A stretch of DNA of 64,000 nt from Stygiobacter sp. RIFOXYC2_FULL_38_25 (GCA_001803165.1 MHAZ01000021.1:620001-684000); one strand, 5' to 3'. Shown: positions 31,995 to 41,845, counted from the stretch's first letter. Notes: generated from the letters alone by a model not told the origin. Program-made: numbers and translations.

Positions 31995-34547
31995 TTACGC
32001 GGAAAATATGACGCGGAAAGTTGAGCCCTTTCCCTTTTGACTGATTACTTTGATTTCGGCATTGTTTAGTTCGCAGTAACGTTTAACAAGAGCTAAACCG
32101 AGTCCATTACCTTCGAAATTGCGTGTGTAACCTTTTTCTTCTCGTGTAAATGGTGTGAACAACATATTGAAGTATTCATCATCAATACCAATTCCGGTAT
32201 CAACCACATCTATGTATAATTGATTATTCGGGGTGCGGTTTACTGCAACAGCGACTTTGCCGGAGCTGGTGTATTTAACGGCGTTATCAATCAAGTGATA
32301 AAAAATTTGATTAACCGAATACTCATCTCCGCGAACAAACACATCACTTCCCTGTGGCGTTATATCAAACAAAACTTTTTTCGAAGTTGCAATTGGTTCA
32401 AATTCTTTCCGAAGCTTCTTCAAAATCTCAGTAACATTTACGGTTGTTGATCGGAAGGAATAATTTCCTGTTTGAAGCTCCGACATATTTAAGATAAGCT
32501 CAACCGTTCGCATAATTCGTTTGCCTTCCATATCAATCACATCAAACGAACTCTTGAGTTCGTCATCAACCTGACTTTGGAGCTCTTCTTTAAGCATTGA
32601 TGAAAAGTTAAGAATTACATTAAGAGGAGTTCTAATTTCGTGAGACATCTGCGCAAGGAATTCAGACTTGAGCCTGTCTGATTTTTCCGCTTTTTCTTTT
32701 GCCTGGATTATTTCTTCTTCTGCTTTTTTCTTTTCTGTGATATCTTCAACGGTTCCTTCGTAGTATGTAATTTTACCGTCGCTATCATTTATTGCGCGCG
32801 CGCTTTCTCTAACGTAAATAACTAATCCATCTGCACGCCGCCACTTGGATTCAAATCCAAAAATTCTTCCTTTCAATTCCAGTTCGTGCTGAAAAATATT
32901 GCGTGTAGTTGGATCGGCATAAATTTGTTCTGCGTGCATTTTTTTAAGTTCTTCAAGATTATCAACACCGAATATTTTTAACAGCGTAGGATTGCCCATC
33001 AAGATTTGACCATCCGGAGTAGTTCTGTACAAACCAATTGTTGCGTTTTCATACAAGCCGCGGAAACGGTTTTCACTTTCTTTCAAGGCTTCTTCGGCTA
33101 ACTTACGCTCGGTAATATCTTGTTTAATAGCCACATAATAAGTGATTTCACCAATAGAAGATTTTACCGGAGTGATCGTCATTTCCTCTGTGTACTCGGT
33201 TCCATCTTTTCTTTTATTTATGATTTCACCACGCCATGTTTCGCCAAGCGAAATTTTAGTCCACATATATTCATAGTAATCATTAGGGTGATGACCGCTT
33301 TTAAGAAAATTGGTTTTTCTTCCAAGAACTTCATTCAAAGTGTAACCGGTTAATTTTGTGAAAGCGGTGTTAACCCAAACCACCAAACCTTCTTTATCGG
33401 TAATTACAATGCCGTTTGCCGTAGCTTCAAGCGCATTGCTCTGTAAATTTATTTGGTCCTCAACGGCTTTCTGCTCGGTTACGTCAGTTATAAAACCTTC
33501 GAGCGCTGTTAACTCATCATTAGAATCATTAAAAATTCCGATGCCCTGTTCCCAAACCCATTTATCGTAGCCGCTTGCCGTTTTTATTCTATAAATTAAT
33601 TGATAAGGTTTTCTTTCCTCAATGGCTTTTTGTACCTGCTCGAAAATCTTCTTTCTATCATCTTGATGGATTAAGTTGTAGTAAGAAATTTCCTTATCAT
33701 CAATAAGTTGTTCCGGCGTATAGCCTGTAATTACTAATGACTTATTGCTTACAAAATTCATAGACCAAATAGAATCGGCTTTAAATCTATAAACCAATCC
33801 GGGCAGATTATTGATAAGAGTGTTTAGTTGCCGCTGGCTTTCATGCAGCGCTTCTTCGGCTCGCGTAGCTTTTCGCGAGCCGATAGCTAAATTGTTGCTT
33901 GCTTCTTCAATTTTACGCAAGTAAGCAGAACTTTGATTTTCGTATCGGAAGAAAATAAATATTGCTACAAGTGTAAGAAGTATTGAAGACACTACTAAAC
34001 CAAGCTGTGCGAACCGGAAAATTTGTGATTGCTTGGTTATAAGTTTGTTAAGTTCAACTTCAATAATCTCGTTTTGATCGGAAATATGCCCGTATGTGTG
34101 ATTCCACTCTTTCAAAGTAGAATCGCTTGGAGCTGCTTTTTCTCCTAGCACTGTTGCGAATTGCGCCCGGTATTCTCCGAGCAATTGCTGCAATGTTTGC
34201 ACGCTTATTTTAAAAGAGAGATCATCGAAAGGAATCAATGACATTAGAAATGAATCGTTTTCTTCTGTAAGCGCGATAGATAGGAGCTCTGCCTGACTTA
34301 TTTCATCCCAAGCTTCTTTTCTGGTTTCACCTGATGGGTTGCTAAGTGAAATAATAGCAGCGGTTCTTGCCTTTGAGACGTGAGTTTCAATTTTTATTGC
34401 CGAATTGAAGACGTTTGTATAAAGAGAATTAATTCTGTTCTGAATAAGAACATTTGCAATTGCAGTTGCCAAAATAAAAAGCGTAGCAATAGACGCAATT
34501 ACATAAATAAATTTTCTAGAGGACGATATTTTATTCAGATGATTCAC
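31995..34547 (-). CDS. Membrane PAS-domain sensor histidine kinase
   Basis: The 850-residue kinase has two membrane helices (about 13-33 and 178-200) enclosing a ~140-residue helical periplasmic sensor (CHASE3-like). Three PAS/PAC modules follow (about 240-365, 370-490, 495-615), then HisKA with MSHEIRTPLN (phospho-acceptor His636) and a HATPase domain (about 735-850, DTGIGIDDEYF and GNGLGLALVKRY). No receiver domain or partner response regulator is adjacent, so it probably phosphorylates a distant regulator. It lies between the amylase (25-base gap) and the acetyltransferase, all on the minus strand. Confidence 0.93.
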   Translation of the reverse strand: MNHLNKISSSRKFIYVIASIATLFILATAIANVLIQNRINSLYTNVFNSAIKIETHVSKARTAAIISLSNPSGETRKEAWDEISQAELLSIALTEENDSFLMSLIPFDDLSFKISVQTLQQLLGEYRAQFATVLGEKAAPSDSTLKEWNHTYGHISDQNEIIEVELNKLITKQSQIFRFAQLGLVVSSILLTLVAIFIFFRYENQSSAYLRKIEEASNNLAIGSRKATRAEEALHESQRQLNTLINNLPGLVYRFKADSIWSMNFVSNKSLVITGYTPEQLIDDKEISYYNLIHQDDRKKIFEQVQKAIEERKPYQLIYRIKTASGYDKWVWEQGIGIFNDSNDELTALEGFITDVTEQKAVEDQINLQSNALEATANGIVITDKEGLVVWVNTAFTKLTGYTLNEVLGRKTNFLKSGHHPNDYYEYMWTKISLGETWRGEIINKRKDGTEYTEEMTITPVKSSIGEITYYVAIKQDITERKLAEEALKESENRFRGLYENATIGLYRTTPDGQILMGNPTLLKIFGVDNLEELKKMHAEQIYADPTTRNIFQHELELKGRIFGFESKWRRADGLVIYVRESARAINDSDGKITYYEGTVEDITEKKKAEEEIIQAKEKAEKSDRLKSEFLAQMSHEIRTPLNVILNFSSMLKEELQSQVDDELKSSFDVIDMEGKRIMRTVELILNMSELQTGNYSFRSTTVNVTEILKKLRKEFEPIATSKKVLFDITPQGSDVFVRGDEYSVNQIFYHLIDNAVKYTSSGKVAVAVNRTPNNQLYIDVVDTGIGIDDEYFNMLFTPFTREEKGYTRNFEGNGLGLALVKRYCELNNAEIKVISQKGKGSTFRVIFSA

Positions 34548-34572
34548 TTATAAAAATGCTAAACCAGCTTTC

Positions 34573-35940
34573 TCATTTGTAAAGCAATTTATAACCCCAA
34601 GCCCCAAGCTTGGCGGAATAGTTTTTATCAACAACAGATTTTTTACCGCTAATAAAGTCTTTATAAACTCCAACAGCTATTTCATCTTTCAATTGTACTT
34701 CTACCGGAGCTCCGGAAATATTGAAGAGAGCGAAAATCTTTTTACCGGACTTTTCTCTTACAAAAGAAAAAACTGATTCTTTATTTGTCACAACTTTACG
34801 AAACTCTCCGCCGCTTTCGCCGTTCCACAATGCTTTATTGTTTTTCTTGAGGTCGAATAATTGTGTGTATAGATTTCTCATTTCACTTTGCTTCCATTCT
34901 ATGGGATCTTTTTCGAAAAACAAAAGACGCTTATCTAAATCGGCTTCTTGTCCTGAGTAAACCAACGGCATTCCCGGAACTATATTCGAAAGTACTGCAA
35001 ACATTTGTCTCGCGTCGCCAAATCTTTCTTTGTCGGTTCCATTCCAAGAGTTTTCATCGTGGTTGGAAGTGAAGGTCATACGGTAAGCATCTTTTGGATA
35101 TTCGGCTTTTTCTTTTTCGAAATGATTATAAAAATCCGCGGCGGTTTTTTCATTTTTACCTACACCAACAAATAAGTCTTTTAACTGCCAGCCGTAAGTC
35201 ATATCGAATGCTTCGTGCAGTTCCGGCTCTGTTGCTTCGGCAAGCATAAATATTTTTTTCTTTGCTTCTAATTGCGGTGTAACCCAAGTCCAGAATTCAA
35301 GGGGAACCATTGCTGCTACATCGCAGCGGAAACCATCAATGTTACATTCATCGAGCCAGAATTTCATTGCGTCTCGCATCGCATTCCACAACTCTTTGTT
35401 ATCGTAATTCAAATCAGCAACATCACTCCAATCAAACGGAGAAACGAATTTGCCCTCTTTATCTTTAGTATAAAATTCCGGATGAGATTTCATCCAAACA
35501 TTATCCCAAGAAGTATGGTTTGCGACCCAATCTATAATAACATACATACCGAGCTTGTGCGCTTGTTTAACAACCGCTTTAAAATCTGCAAGTATACCAA
35601 ACTCCGGATTGAGAGCTGTATAATCCTTCACAGAATAATAACTGCCAAGAGTTCCTTTTCTGTTTAATTCACCAATTGGATTTATCGGCATAAACCAAAG
35701 GATGCCAACATTCATTTTTTTCAATTTTGGCAGATGAGAAGCAAAAGCTTTAAGCGTTCCTTCTTTAGTGTATTGACGAAGATTCACTTCATAAATAGAA
35801 ATATTTTTTGACCAGGACGGATGCTCTTTTTGCTTCTTATCGTTCTGAGCAGAAAGGGTCGAAAATAAAATTGAGTGAAAAAATAGAAGTGTAAAAACAG
35901 AGAAGGCAAAAAATCCAGCTCTCTTTAGTTGACAGGGCAT
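34573..35940 (-). CDS. Exported GH13 alpha-amylase family glycoside hydrolase
   Basis: The 455-residue enzyme has a signal peptide (about 1-31, LSAQ) and a complete TIM barrel. All four GH13 regions are visible: VIIDWVANHTS, GFRCDVAAMVP (nucleophile Asp), MLAEATEPELH (acid/base Glu) and FTSNHDENSW (His-Asp). A short C-terminal beta domain follows. It is expected to hydrolyse alpha-glucans in the periplasm or outside; exact specificity is open. It is the first gene of the minus-strand operon with the kinase. Confidence 0.93.
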   Translation of the reverse strand: MPCQLKRAGFFAFSVFTLLFFHSILFSTLSAQNDKKQKEHPSWSKNISIYEVNLRQYTKEGTLKAFASHLPKLKKMNVGILWFMPINPIGELNRKGTLGSYYSVKDYTALNPEFGILADFKAVVKQAHKLGMYVIIDWVANHTSWDNVWMKSHPEFYTKDKEGKFVSPFDWSDVADLNYDNKELWNAMRDAMKFWLDECNIDGFRCDVAAMVPLEFWTWVTPQLEAKKKIFMLAEATEPELHEAFDMTYGWQLKDLFVGVGKNEKTAADFYNHFEKEKAEYPKDAYRMTFTSNHDENSWNGTDKERFGDARQMFAVLSNIVPGMPLVYSGQEADLDKRLLFFEKDPIEWKQSEMRNLYTQLFDLKKNNKALWNGESGGEFRKVVTNKESVFSFVREKSGKKIFALFNISGAPVEVQLKDEIAVGVYKDFISGKKSVVDKNYSAKLGAWGYKLLYK

Positions 35941-36045
35941 TTATTCTCCAGAGTGTTCATCCTTTATGTAAATTAAGGAAAAATTTGCGCGTTATAAAAC
36001 CAAATTTTGGTATTTTTATTAGGTATTTATTGGAATCGCACAGAA

Positions 36046-37197
36046 ATGAAACGGCTGCTTACAGACCCAACGGTAAAATTTTTCGTCTCGGTTTTGGGAA
36101 TATTTGCAATCTTCATTTTTCTAAGGGAGTTGCAGCATATTTTCATTCCTCTGGTTATAGCTTACTTTATGTTTTTCTTCTTTGAACCGCTAAATACATT
36201 TTTAGAGCGGCACAAAATTCCACTCGGAATAGTAATCTTTATAGATGTCGTGCTCACGGCTTCGCTCCTTTATGGTGTTTCCCGGGTGATAATAGATTCG
36301 TTAATTCAATTTGGTGAGCAGATTCCGCTATATGAGCAGAAGCTGAACAGAATTGTAAGCGAAACGGCTAAATCTTTTGAGATTAGAGATTATTCCCTTA
36401 CGCACTTCAATATAGCCCGCGTTCTAAAGAAGTTGGATTATTCGGTGTTGGCAAGTGGTGTGTTTGAATCAACGTTATCAGTGGTAACAAGCGTGCTGCT
36501 AGTTCTTTTCTTTTTCATTTTCATTTCGAGTGGACACGAAAAAACTTTGCAGGCAATACGAGCGCGTTTTGTTGAAAAAGAACTGAAGAACTCACTGAAG
36601 AAAATGAAAAGAGAACACAAAAACTCTTCTTTGGAAGATGAACACACTGCTTACGACGCTTACGACGAAGAAAATTTTGAAACTATTACACATCAGAGGG
36701 AAGAAACGCTTCAGAGAACCTCAAGAGACATTACTGAACAAGTTCAAAAATATATCATCACCAAATTTTTGATTAGCATTTCCGTTGGTGTTGTTATGGG
36801 TTTTATACTGTGGGCTTTTGATGTAGAGTTCTTTATTATCTGGGCAGCACTTGCTGTGATTCTAAATTTCATTCCAAACATCGGTTCGGTTATCTCTGTA
36901 ATAATGCCGGCGCTGATGACACTCGTTCAATACGAATCTTTTGGCTACGCATTTCTTGTTACGGCAGTTTTAATTGTTGTACAAAATATTATTGGCAACA
37001 TAATAGAACCTAAAATTTTTGGAAATAGACTTGGACTTAATCCGCTGGTGATTTTACTTTCCTTGCTGCTTTGGGGTTATCTATGGGGAATTGTTGGAAT
37101 GTTCATTTCCGTACCTCTTACTGCTGTGCTAAAAATTATTTTTTCTAATTCCACAAGCCGTAATATGCGGTTTATAACCCACCTGATGAGTAATTAG
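36046..37197 (+). CDS. AI-2E/PerM-family permease
   Basis: Starting at ATG 36046 (an upstream TTG at 36007 is less likely), the 383-residue protein has eight membrane segments in the AI-2E/PerM order, including the C-terminal IEPKIFGNRLGLNPLVILLSLL. Between the third and fourth segments lies an unusually acidic/basic cytoplasmic insert (about 170-235, KKMKREHKNSSLEDEH and TITHQREETLQRTSRD). Despite the name, family members include Na+/H+ antiporters, and transport of AI-2 cannot be assumed. It is monocistronic. Confidence 0.88.
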   Translation: MKRLLTDPTVKFFVSVLGIFAIFIFLRELQHIFIPLVIAYFMFFFFEPLNTFLERHKIPLGIVIFIDVVLTASLLYGVSRVIIDSLIQFGEQIPLYEQKLNRIVSETAKSFEIRDYSLTHFNIARVLKKLDYSVLASGVFESTLSVVTSVLLVLFFFIFISSGHEKTLQAIRARFVEKELKNSLKKMKREHKNSSLEDEHTAYDAYDEENFETITHQREETLQRTSRDITEQVQKYIITKFLISISVGVVMGFILWAFDVEFFIIWAALAVILNFIPNIGSVISVIMPALMTLVQYESFGYAFLVTAVLIVVQNIIGNIIEPKIFGNRLGLNPLVILLSLLLWGYLWGIVGMFISVPLTAVLKIIFSNSTSRNMRFITHLMSN

Positions 37198-37314
37198 CTT
37201 TTCTTTGTAAAGGATTTGGTCCCCATCCATCTGCTTTCTTCTCATTATAATTTCATTATATTTGTCCAGTTATAATTGTTAATTGTTAAATAAATAAGTA
37301 AGTAGAAGAACAGC

Positions 37315-37723
37315 AGATGGTTTATGTTGGGCAGTTGATCCGCATTATGCGGGTAGGAAAGTCCGAACACCACAGAGCATGGTGCCGGGTAACACCCGGG
37401 GTCTCTTTGTTGGGACACGGAAAGTGCCACAGAAAAAATACCGCCCCAATTTAGTTTGGGGTAAGGGTGAAAAGGCGAGGTAAAAGCTCACCGCGTTAAT
37501 AGTAATATTAACGGTCCCGTAAGGGATCCCGCTTTGCGGGACAGGGCAAACCCCACCTGGTGCAAGGTCAAGCAGAAGGTTCCGTTTTCGGACGGAGGAG
37601 TTGCTCGCTTCAAATCCTTCGGGTAGACCGCAAGATTACAGCAGTAATGCTGTGGCTAGATAAATAATTGCCATCCCGCCTAAAGCGGGATTACAGAATT
37701 CGGCTTATAGATATAAGCCATCT
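37315..37723 (+). ncRNA. rnpB: RNase P RNA (bacterial type A)
   Basis: The conserved 5' core AGGAAAGTCCGAAC and ACAGAAAAAATACCGCC, the middle AAGGGTGAAAAGGCGAGGTA, CAAACCCCACCTGGTGCAAG and the 3' core ACAGAATTCGGCTTATAG are all present in order. The ends are set by helix P1: AGATGGTTTAT (37315-37325) pairs with ATAAGCCATCT (37713-37723). Two small hairpins (TCCCGC/GCGGGA at 37527-37541 and ATCCCGC/GCGGGAT at 37673-37691) lie in variable positions and resemble the dispersed CCCGC palindromes of this genome. Confidence 0.95.
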
Positions 37724-37749
37724 CTTGATTTTCTGCTTCCAAGGACGTT

Positions 37750-39480
37750 ATGCAAACTAAACGTTGGAAGCTAAAAGAACCGGCGGATGAAAAATCTGTT
37801 CTGGCTCTTGCAGATAGTCTTAATGTATCGAATGTTCTCGCCTCACTTCTTATAAACCGGGGAGTTACAAACTTCTTCGAAGCAAAATCTTTTTTCCGCC
37901 CTTCTTTAGAAACTTTGCACGATCCTTTTTTAATGGATGGAATGCAAGAAGCAACTCAGCGGGTAATCAAAGCGCTTACTGGTAACGAAAAAATTTGTGT
38001 CTATGGCGATTACGATGTTGACGGTACTTGCTCTGCTGCGCTGATGTATCTCTTCTTAAAAGACCTTGGCGCAAAGGTTGAAACATACATTCCCAACCGC
38101 CTAACAGAAGGTTACGGAATGTCTAATCAAAGCATTGATATTCTGAAAGAGCGGGGAATAAATCTTATTATTTCTGTTGATTGCGGAATTACCGCAGTAG
38201 AAGAAGTTGATCACGCGAACACATACGGAATAGATACTATTGTTTGCGATCATCATCAGTCAAAAGAAGTTCTTCCCAAAGCATACGCAATTCTTGATCC
38301 GATAAAGCCGGGCTGTAATTATCCTTTCAAACATCTTTCCGGTGCTGGAGTAGCTTTTAAATTAGCTTGTGCGGTTGCAGAGCGTATCGGTAAAAAGGAA
38401 CTGCCTCTTAAATATCTTGATCTTGTTGCGCTAGCTGGCGCCGCGGATATTGTTTCTCTTACTGATGAGAATAGAGTTTTAGTAAGAGAAGGCTTGGAAC
38501 TGATAAATTCAAATCCAAGACCGGGAATTGCTGCGTTGATTCGTTCCGCTAGAATGGAGCCGGGCAATCTTACAGCTGGACAAGTTGTGTTCACAATAGC
38601 GCCAAGAGTTAATGCTGTTGGCAGATTAGGCGATGCAAACCGGGCTGTTGATTTATTCACAACCGAAGATCATCAAAAAGCAATTGAGTTTGCGCGTGTG
38701 CTGGAAGAAGAAAACACCGAACGCCGCAAAATTGATGAGATGACTTTCTCTCACGCAATGAGTTTACTCGAAGAAACTATTGATCTCGATAATGAAATGG
38801 CAATTGTACTTCATTACGAAGATTGGCATCCCGGTGTAATTGGAATTGTAGCTTCGCGAATGGTTGAGAAATTTCACCGCCCAACAATTATGCTTACAAC
38901 TATTGATGGTGTAGCAAAAGGTTCTGCCAGAAGTATTCCGGGATTTAATATTTACGAAGCGCTTCAAAATTGCGAAGAACTTCTCGTTCAGTTTGGCGGA
39001 CACGAAGCTGCAGCTGGCTTAGCGATAGACGTTGATAAGCTTGATGAATTCAAAGCTAAGTTTAATACAGTTCTAAAAAATTGCATGACCGAAGAACACG
39101 TAGTGCAAGAAATTAAGATTGATGCAAAAATTAATCTAACAGAAATTTCTCCAAAGTTTATCCGCATACTTGATCAGTTCGCTCCGTTTGGACCGGGAAA
39201 TATGCGCCCAACATTTTTAAGCGAAAATGTTTCGTTAGCAACTCAGCCAAAAATTGTTGGTACAAATCATCTTGTAACAACATTTAAGCAGAACGGGCAC
39301 GATAAAGTTTTCGATTCAATTGGTTTTAATCTCGGTTCGTTTGTAAAACTTATTGATAAAGAAAAGAATTTGGTGGATATTGTTTATACGATTGAATCAA
39401 TTCAAAAAGATGGAAAGCCTTATCCGCAAATTCGTTTAAGAGATATAAACGTAAAAGAAAAGAGCAACGAAAATATTTAG
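37750..39480 (+). CDS. recJ: Single-stranded-DNA-specific exonuclease
   Basis: RecJ is the 5'-3' single-strand exonuclease of the DHH superfamily, acting in recombination and mismatch repair. In 576 residues the phosphoesterase motifs are VYGDYDVDGTCSAALM, VDCGITA, VCDHHQ and a C-terminal DHHA1-type GFNIYEALQNCEELLVQFGGH. The C-terminal OB-like domain (FAPFGPGNMRPTF) is complete. An AAGGA site precedes the ATG, which follows the RNase P RNA by 26 bases. It is followed after nine bases by yebC, forming a recJ-yebC-ruvC DNA maintenance group. Confidence 0.96.
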   Translation: MQTKRWKLKEPADEKSVLALADSLNVSNVLASLLINRGVTNFFEAKSFFRPSLETLHDPFLMDGMQEATQRVIKALTGNEKICVYGDYDVDGTCSAALMYLFLKDLGAKVETYIPNRLTEGYGMSNQSIDILKERGINLIISVDCGITAVEEVDHANTYGIDTIVCDHHQSKEVLPKAYAILDPIKPGCNYPFKHLSGAGVAFKLACAVAERIGKKELPLKYLDLVALAGAADIVSLTDENRVLVREGLELINSNPRPGIAALIRSARMEPGNLTAGQVVFTIAPRVNAVGRLGDANRAVDLFTTEDHQKAIEFARVLEEENTERRKIDEMTFSHAMSLLEETIDLDNEMAIVLHYEDWHPGVIGIVASRMVEKFHRPTIMLTTIDGVAKGSARSIPGFNIYEALQNCEELLVQFGGHEAAAGLAIDVDKLDEFKAKFNTVLKNCMTEEHVVQEIKIDAKINLTEISPKFIRILDQFAPFGPGNMRPTFLSENVSLATQPKIVGTNHLVTTFKQNGHDKVFDSIGFNLGSFVKLIDKEKNLVDIVYTIESIQKDGKPYPQIRLRDINVKEKSNENI

Positions 39481-39489
39481 AGGTGCAGA

Positions 39490-40215
39490 ATGTCGGGGCA
39501 TTCCAAGTGGGCAACAATAAGAAGAAAGAAAGCGGTACTTGATGCGAAACGGGGAAAGACTTTTACTAGACTAATCAAAGAGTTGATGATAGCAACACGG
39601 CAAGGGGGAAGCGACCCGGATGGAAATCCGAGATTGCGTTTAGCAATTGATAACGCAAAAGCCGCAAATATGCCTGCCGATAATATTGAACGAGCAATTA
39701 AAAAAGCAGCCGGCGAACTCGAAGGTCAGCAAATTATCGAAGTAATGTATGAAGGTTACGGACCCGGAGGAGCTGCAATTGTTGTTGAAGCAGCAACAGA
39801 TAATAAGAATAGAACAGTTCAGGAAGTGCGTCATTGGTTTTCTAAGATTGGCGGCAACATGGCGGAGAGCAACGCCGTTGCGTGGATGTTTGAGCATAAA
39901 GGAATAATTACCGTTAAGCGTGATGGAAAAAGCGAAGATGAGATGATGGAAATTCTTCTTGAAGTCGGCGCCGACGACTTTGTAACGGAAGATGAATTTT
40001 TTGAAGTAAGAACCTCGCTCGAAGAGTTTGAACATGTCCGCCGAGCATTGATTGATAAGAATTTAATTGTTGAGAATGCTTCGCTTCAGTGGGTTGCAAA
40101 GACACAGACTCAAGTTGGCAAAGATGATATTGAAAAGTTTGAAAAACTTATTGAAGCACTCGAAGATATTGATGATGTTCAGAATGTTTATACCAACGCG
40201 GAGTTTACGGATTGA
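39490..40215 (+). CDS. yebC: YebC/TACO1-family protein
   Basis: The 241-residue protein starts MSGHSKWATIRRKKAVLDAKRGK, the invariant family start, and contains the RLRLAIDNAKAANMPADNIERAIKKA segment and GYGPGGAAIVVEA. YebC proteins act as transcription regulators in some species and as ribosome factors that ease polyproline stalling in others. The order yebC-ruvC-ruvA is widely conserved. The ribosome site overlaps the recJ stop. Confidence 0.95.
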   Translation: MSGHSKWATIRRKKAVLDAKRGKTFTRLIKELMIATRQGGSDPDGNPRLRLAIDNAKAANMPADNIERAIKKAAGELEGQQIIEVMYEGYGPGGAAIVVEAATDNKNRTVQEVRHWFSKIGGNMAESNAVAWMFEHKGIITVKRDGKSEDEMMEILLEVGADDFVTEDEFFEVRTSLEEFEHVRRALIDKNLIVENASLQWVAKTQTQVGKDDIEKFEKLIEALEDIDDVQNVYTNAEFTD

Positions 40216-40234
40216 TTTCAATTTATGAAAAATC

Positions 40235-40261
40235 TTGTCAGACCGAGCGGAGTCGAGGTCA
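40235..40261. repeat. PAL-1-like element between yebC and ruvC
   Basis: TTGTCAGACCGAGCGGAGTC then GAGGTCA shares the GAGCGGAGTCGAG core with the coding palindromes at 1417 and 22877. Here it is intergenic and not in frame with any clear gene. Confidence 0.55.
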
Positions 40262-40273
40262 ATTGGTGATGAA

Positions 40274-40810
40274 ATGAGAATAATAGGAATTGACCCCGGA
40301 ACGTTATTTACCGGCTACGGAGTTATTGATTACGAGAAGAATGAAATAACACATGTGGCTTCCGGTGTAATCAAAATTCCGCCTACCAAAGAACAGGCCC
40401 CGCGCTTAAAAAAAATCTACGAAGAAATAAATCTCATTATCAAAAAATATAAACCGGAAGAGTTTGCGCTTGAGACTGCTTTTTATGGTAAGAACGCGCA
40501 ATCGGCATTAAAAATTGGCTACGCGCGCGGAGTATCCATGCTAGTAGCAATTCACAATGAATTACCGGTTAAAGAATACGCGCCGAGAGAAATTAAGAAA
40601 GCAGTTGTAGGCAATGGTGCCGCATCCAAAGAGCAAGTTCAGTATATGATGAAGAAACTTCTCTCGCTAAAGAAAGCCAAAATGAAATTAGATGAAACTG
40701 ACGCGCTTGCCGTTGCAGTTTGCCACGCATTCAAAGTCGCTATGCCAATCAAAAAAAGCAAGAACTGGAAAGAGTTTATTGCCGCAAATCCGGATAGGGT
40801 GATTTTTTAA
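40274..40810 (+). CDS. ruvC: Holliday junction resolvase
   Basis: RuvC cuts Holliday junctions together with RuvAB. The 178-residue protein from ATG 40274 (GGTGA site) begins MRIIGIDPGTLFTGYGV with catalytic Asp7; further acidic residues are in FALETAFYG and DETDALAVAVCH. The open frame upstream to 40235 only covers a repeat and is not coding. Length fits the family. ruvA lies about 1 kb downstream beyond an unrelated gene. Confidence 0.95.
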   Translation: MRIIGIDPGTLFTGYGVIDYEKNEITHVASGVIKIPPTKEQAPRLKKIYEEINLIIKKYKPEEFALETAFYGKNAQSALKIGYARGVSMLVAIHNELPVKEYAPREIKKAVVGNGAASKEQVQYMMKKLLSLKKAKMKLDETDALAVAVCHAFKVAMPIKKSKNWKEFIAANPDRVIF

Positions 40811-40922
40811 TGTTGAGTCCCGTTTTTTGGGCGAAACATCTCTAACAAATAAGTAGATGGGGATTCTCCCAAAGGGATGCCTTCGGCATTCCTCCCGATA
40901 AATCGGGATTCAGAATGACAAA
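40811..40922. repeat. Composite intergenic element ending in CAGAATGACA
   Basis: GAGTCCCGTTTTTTGGGCGA and the hairpins GGATGCCTTCGGCATTCC and TCCCGATAAATCGGGA stand in a row and end in TTCAGAATGACA, the inverted terminus of the TGTCATTCTGA family. No gene is visible; the region up to 41015 contains only the leader of the next gene. Confidence 0.6.
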
Positions 40923-41015
40923 GAGAAAGTTTTTCCCCTTGGAATTTAAGTTCGAATAGTATTTTTTTGAATCAGTAATAATTGATAATTCTTCCACAAA
41001 ACTCGCGGGGACACC

Positions 41016-41732
41016 ATGCGTAAATTCACACTTGCTTCACTGCTTCTTACAACTATTTTATTAACCAACTTTTCTTTTGCACAAACATGTGATTCAACTT
41101 GTACAAAAGACCAAATTCAGTTTCACTTAGTTAACGACTATTCCGTTTCCTATCTCAAAATGCTTTCGCCAACTTCCGGATTAAGGTACAAAATTGATCT
41201 GGGATTAAGTGGTAGCAGTGGAGACACAGACGCAACAAACAAACAAGTTTACGGTACTAATCAGACATCCACTCAAGACAGAACTGAAGATAATAATAGC
41301 AGTTCTCAATATGTAAATCTTGTGTTTAATTATATGATGTTCTACAAATTGGCGGATGAGGTTAGTTTCTACTGGGGCGCCGGACCATTACTCGGCTATT
41401 CTCGCTTTTCCTCAGAAACAAATTCAGATTGGCACTACGTTAATCAAAACCAAAACGATGTTCATAAAGGTAAATCGGAATATTCCAATAGTACACTAGG
41501 TATTGGACTACAATTAGCACTTGGGATGGAAGTATTAATAACACAAAAACTTTCATTAGTGGCAGAGTTTAATCTTAACGGAACATACAGTTGGAATAAT
41601 TATTCCAGTTCTTCAAAAGACGAAACTAAAGGTTCCAATCAATATAACTCGGAATCTAAATATGAATCTGATGGTACTTCTTGGAATTACGGTTTAAACC
41701 GACTTAAACTTGGCATCGCTTACCGTTTCTAA
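41016..41732 (+). CDS. Probable outer-membrane beta-barrel protein, 238 aa
   Basis: A signal peptide (about 1-23, FSFAQ) precedes a protein with alternating hydrophobic strands such as VNLVFNYMMFYKLADEVSFYWGAG and a terminal aromatic residue (LGIAYRF), typical of small OmpW/OmpA-like barrels. Ser/Asn/Asp-rich loops (TSTQDRTEDNNSSSQ, NNYSSSSKDETKGSNQ) would face outside. No enzyme motif is seen. It interrupts the usual ruvC-ruvA order. Function unknown. Confidence 0.7.
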   Translation: MRKFTLASLLLTTILLTNFSFAQTCDSTCTKDQIQFHLVNDYSVSYLKMLSPTSGLRYKIDLGLSGSSGDTDATNKQVYGTNQTSTQDRTEDNNSSSQYVNLVFNYMMFYKLADEVSFYWGAGPLLGYSRFSSETNSDWHYVNQNQNDVHKGKSEYSNSTLGIGLQLALGMEVLITQKLSLVAEFNLNGTYSWNNYSSSSKDETKGSNQYNSESKYESDGTSWNYGLNRLKLGIAYRF

Positions 41733-41845
41733 AATCTTGCCTTTAGCAGCCGCAAACTTTAGCTTGCAATTAAAGATTTGCAAACATAAGCTTGCGGCTT
41801 TATCTAACTACTCAATACTAATTACTAATTACTAAGTACTAAACA
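41733..41845. other. Intergenic region with GC-hairpin and CTAATTA repeats
   Basis: GCCGCAA ... TTGCGGC arms (about 41750-41797) form a long-loop hairpin after the barrel gene. A degenerate run CTAATTACTAATTACTAAGT (about 41817-41840) precedes ruvA. No gene or clear promoter identified. Confidence 0.4.

Noticed and set aside
37245-37430. Open frame on the minus strand over the start of the RNase P RNA
   Set aside because: It is a shadow of a structured RNA gene; the RNase P core motifs explain the sequence and no ribosome site supports the frame.
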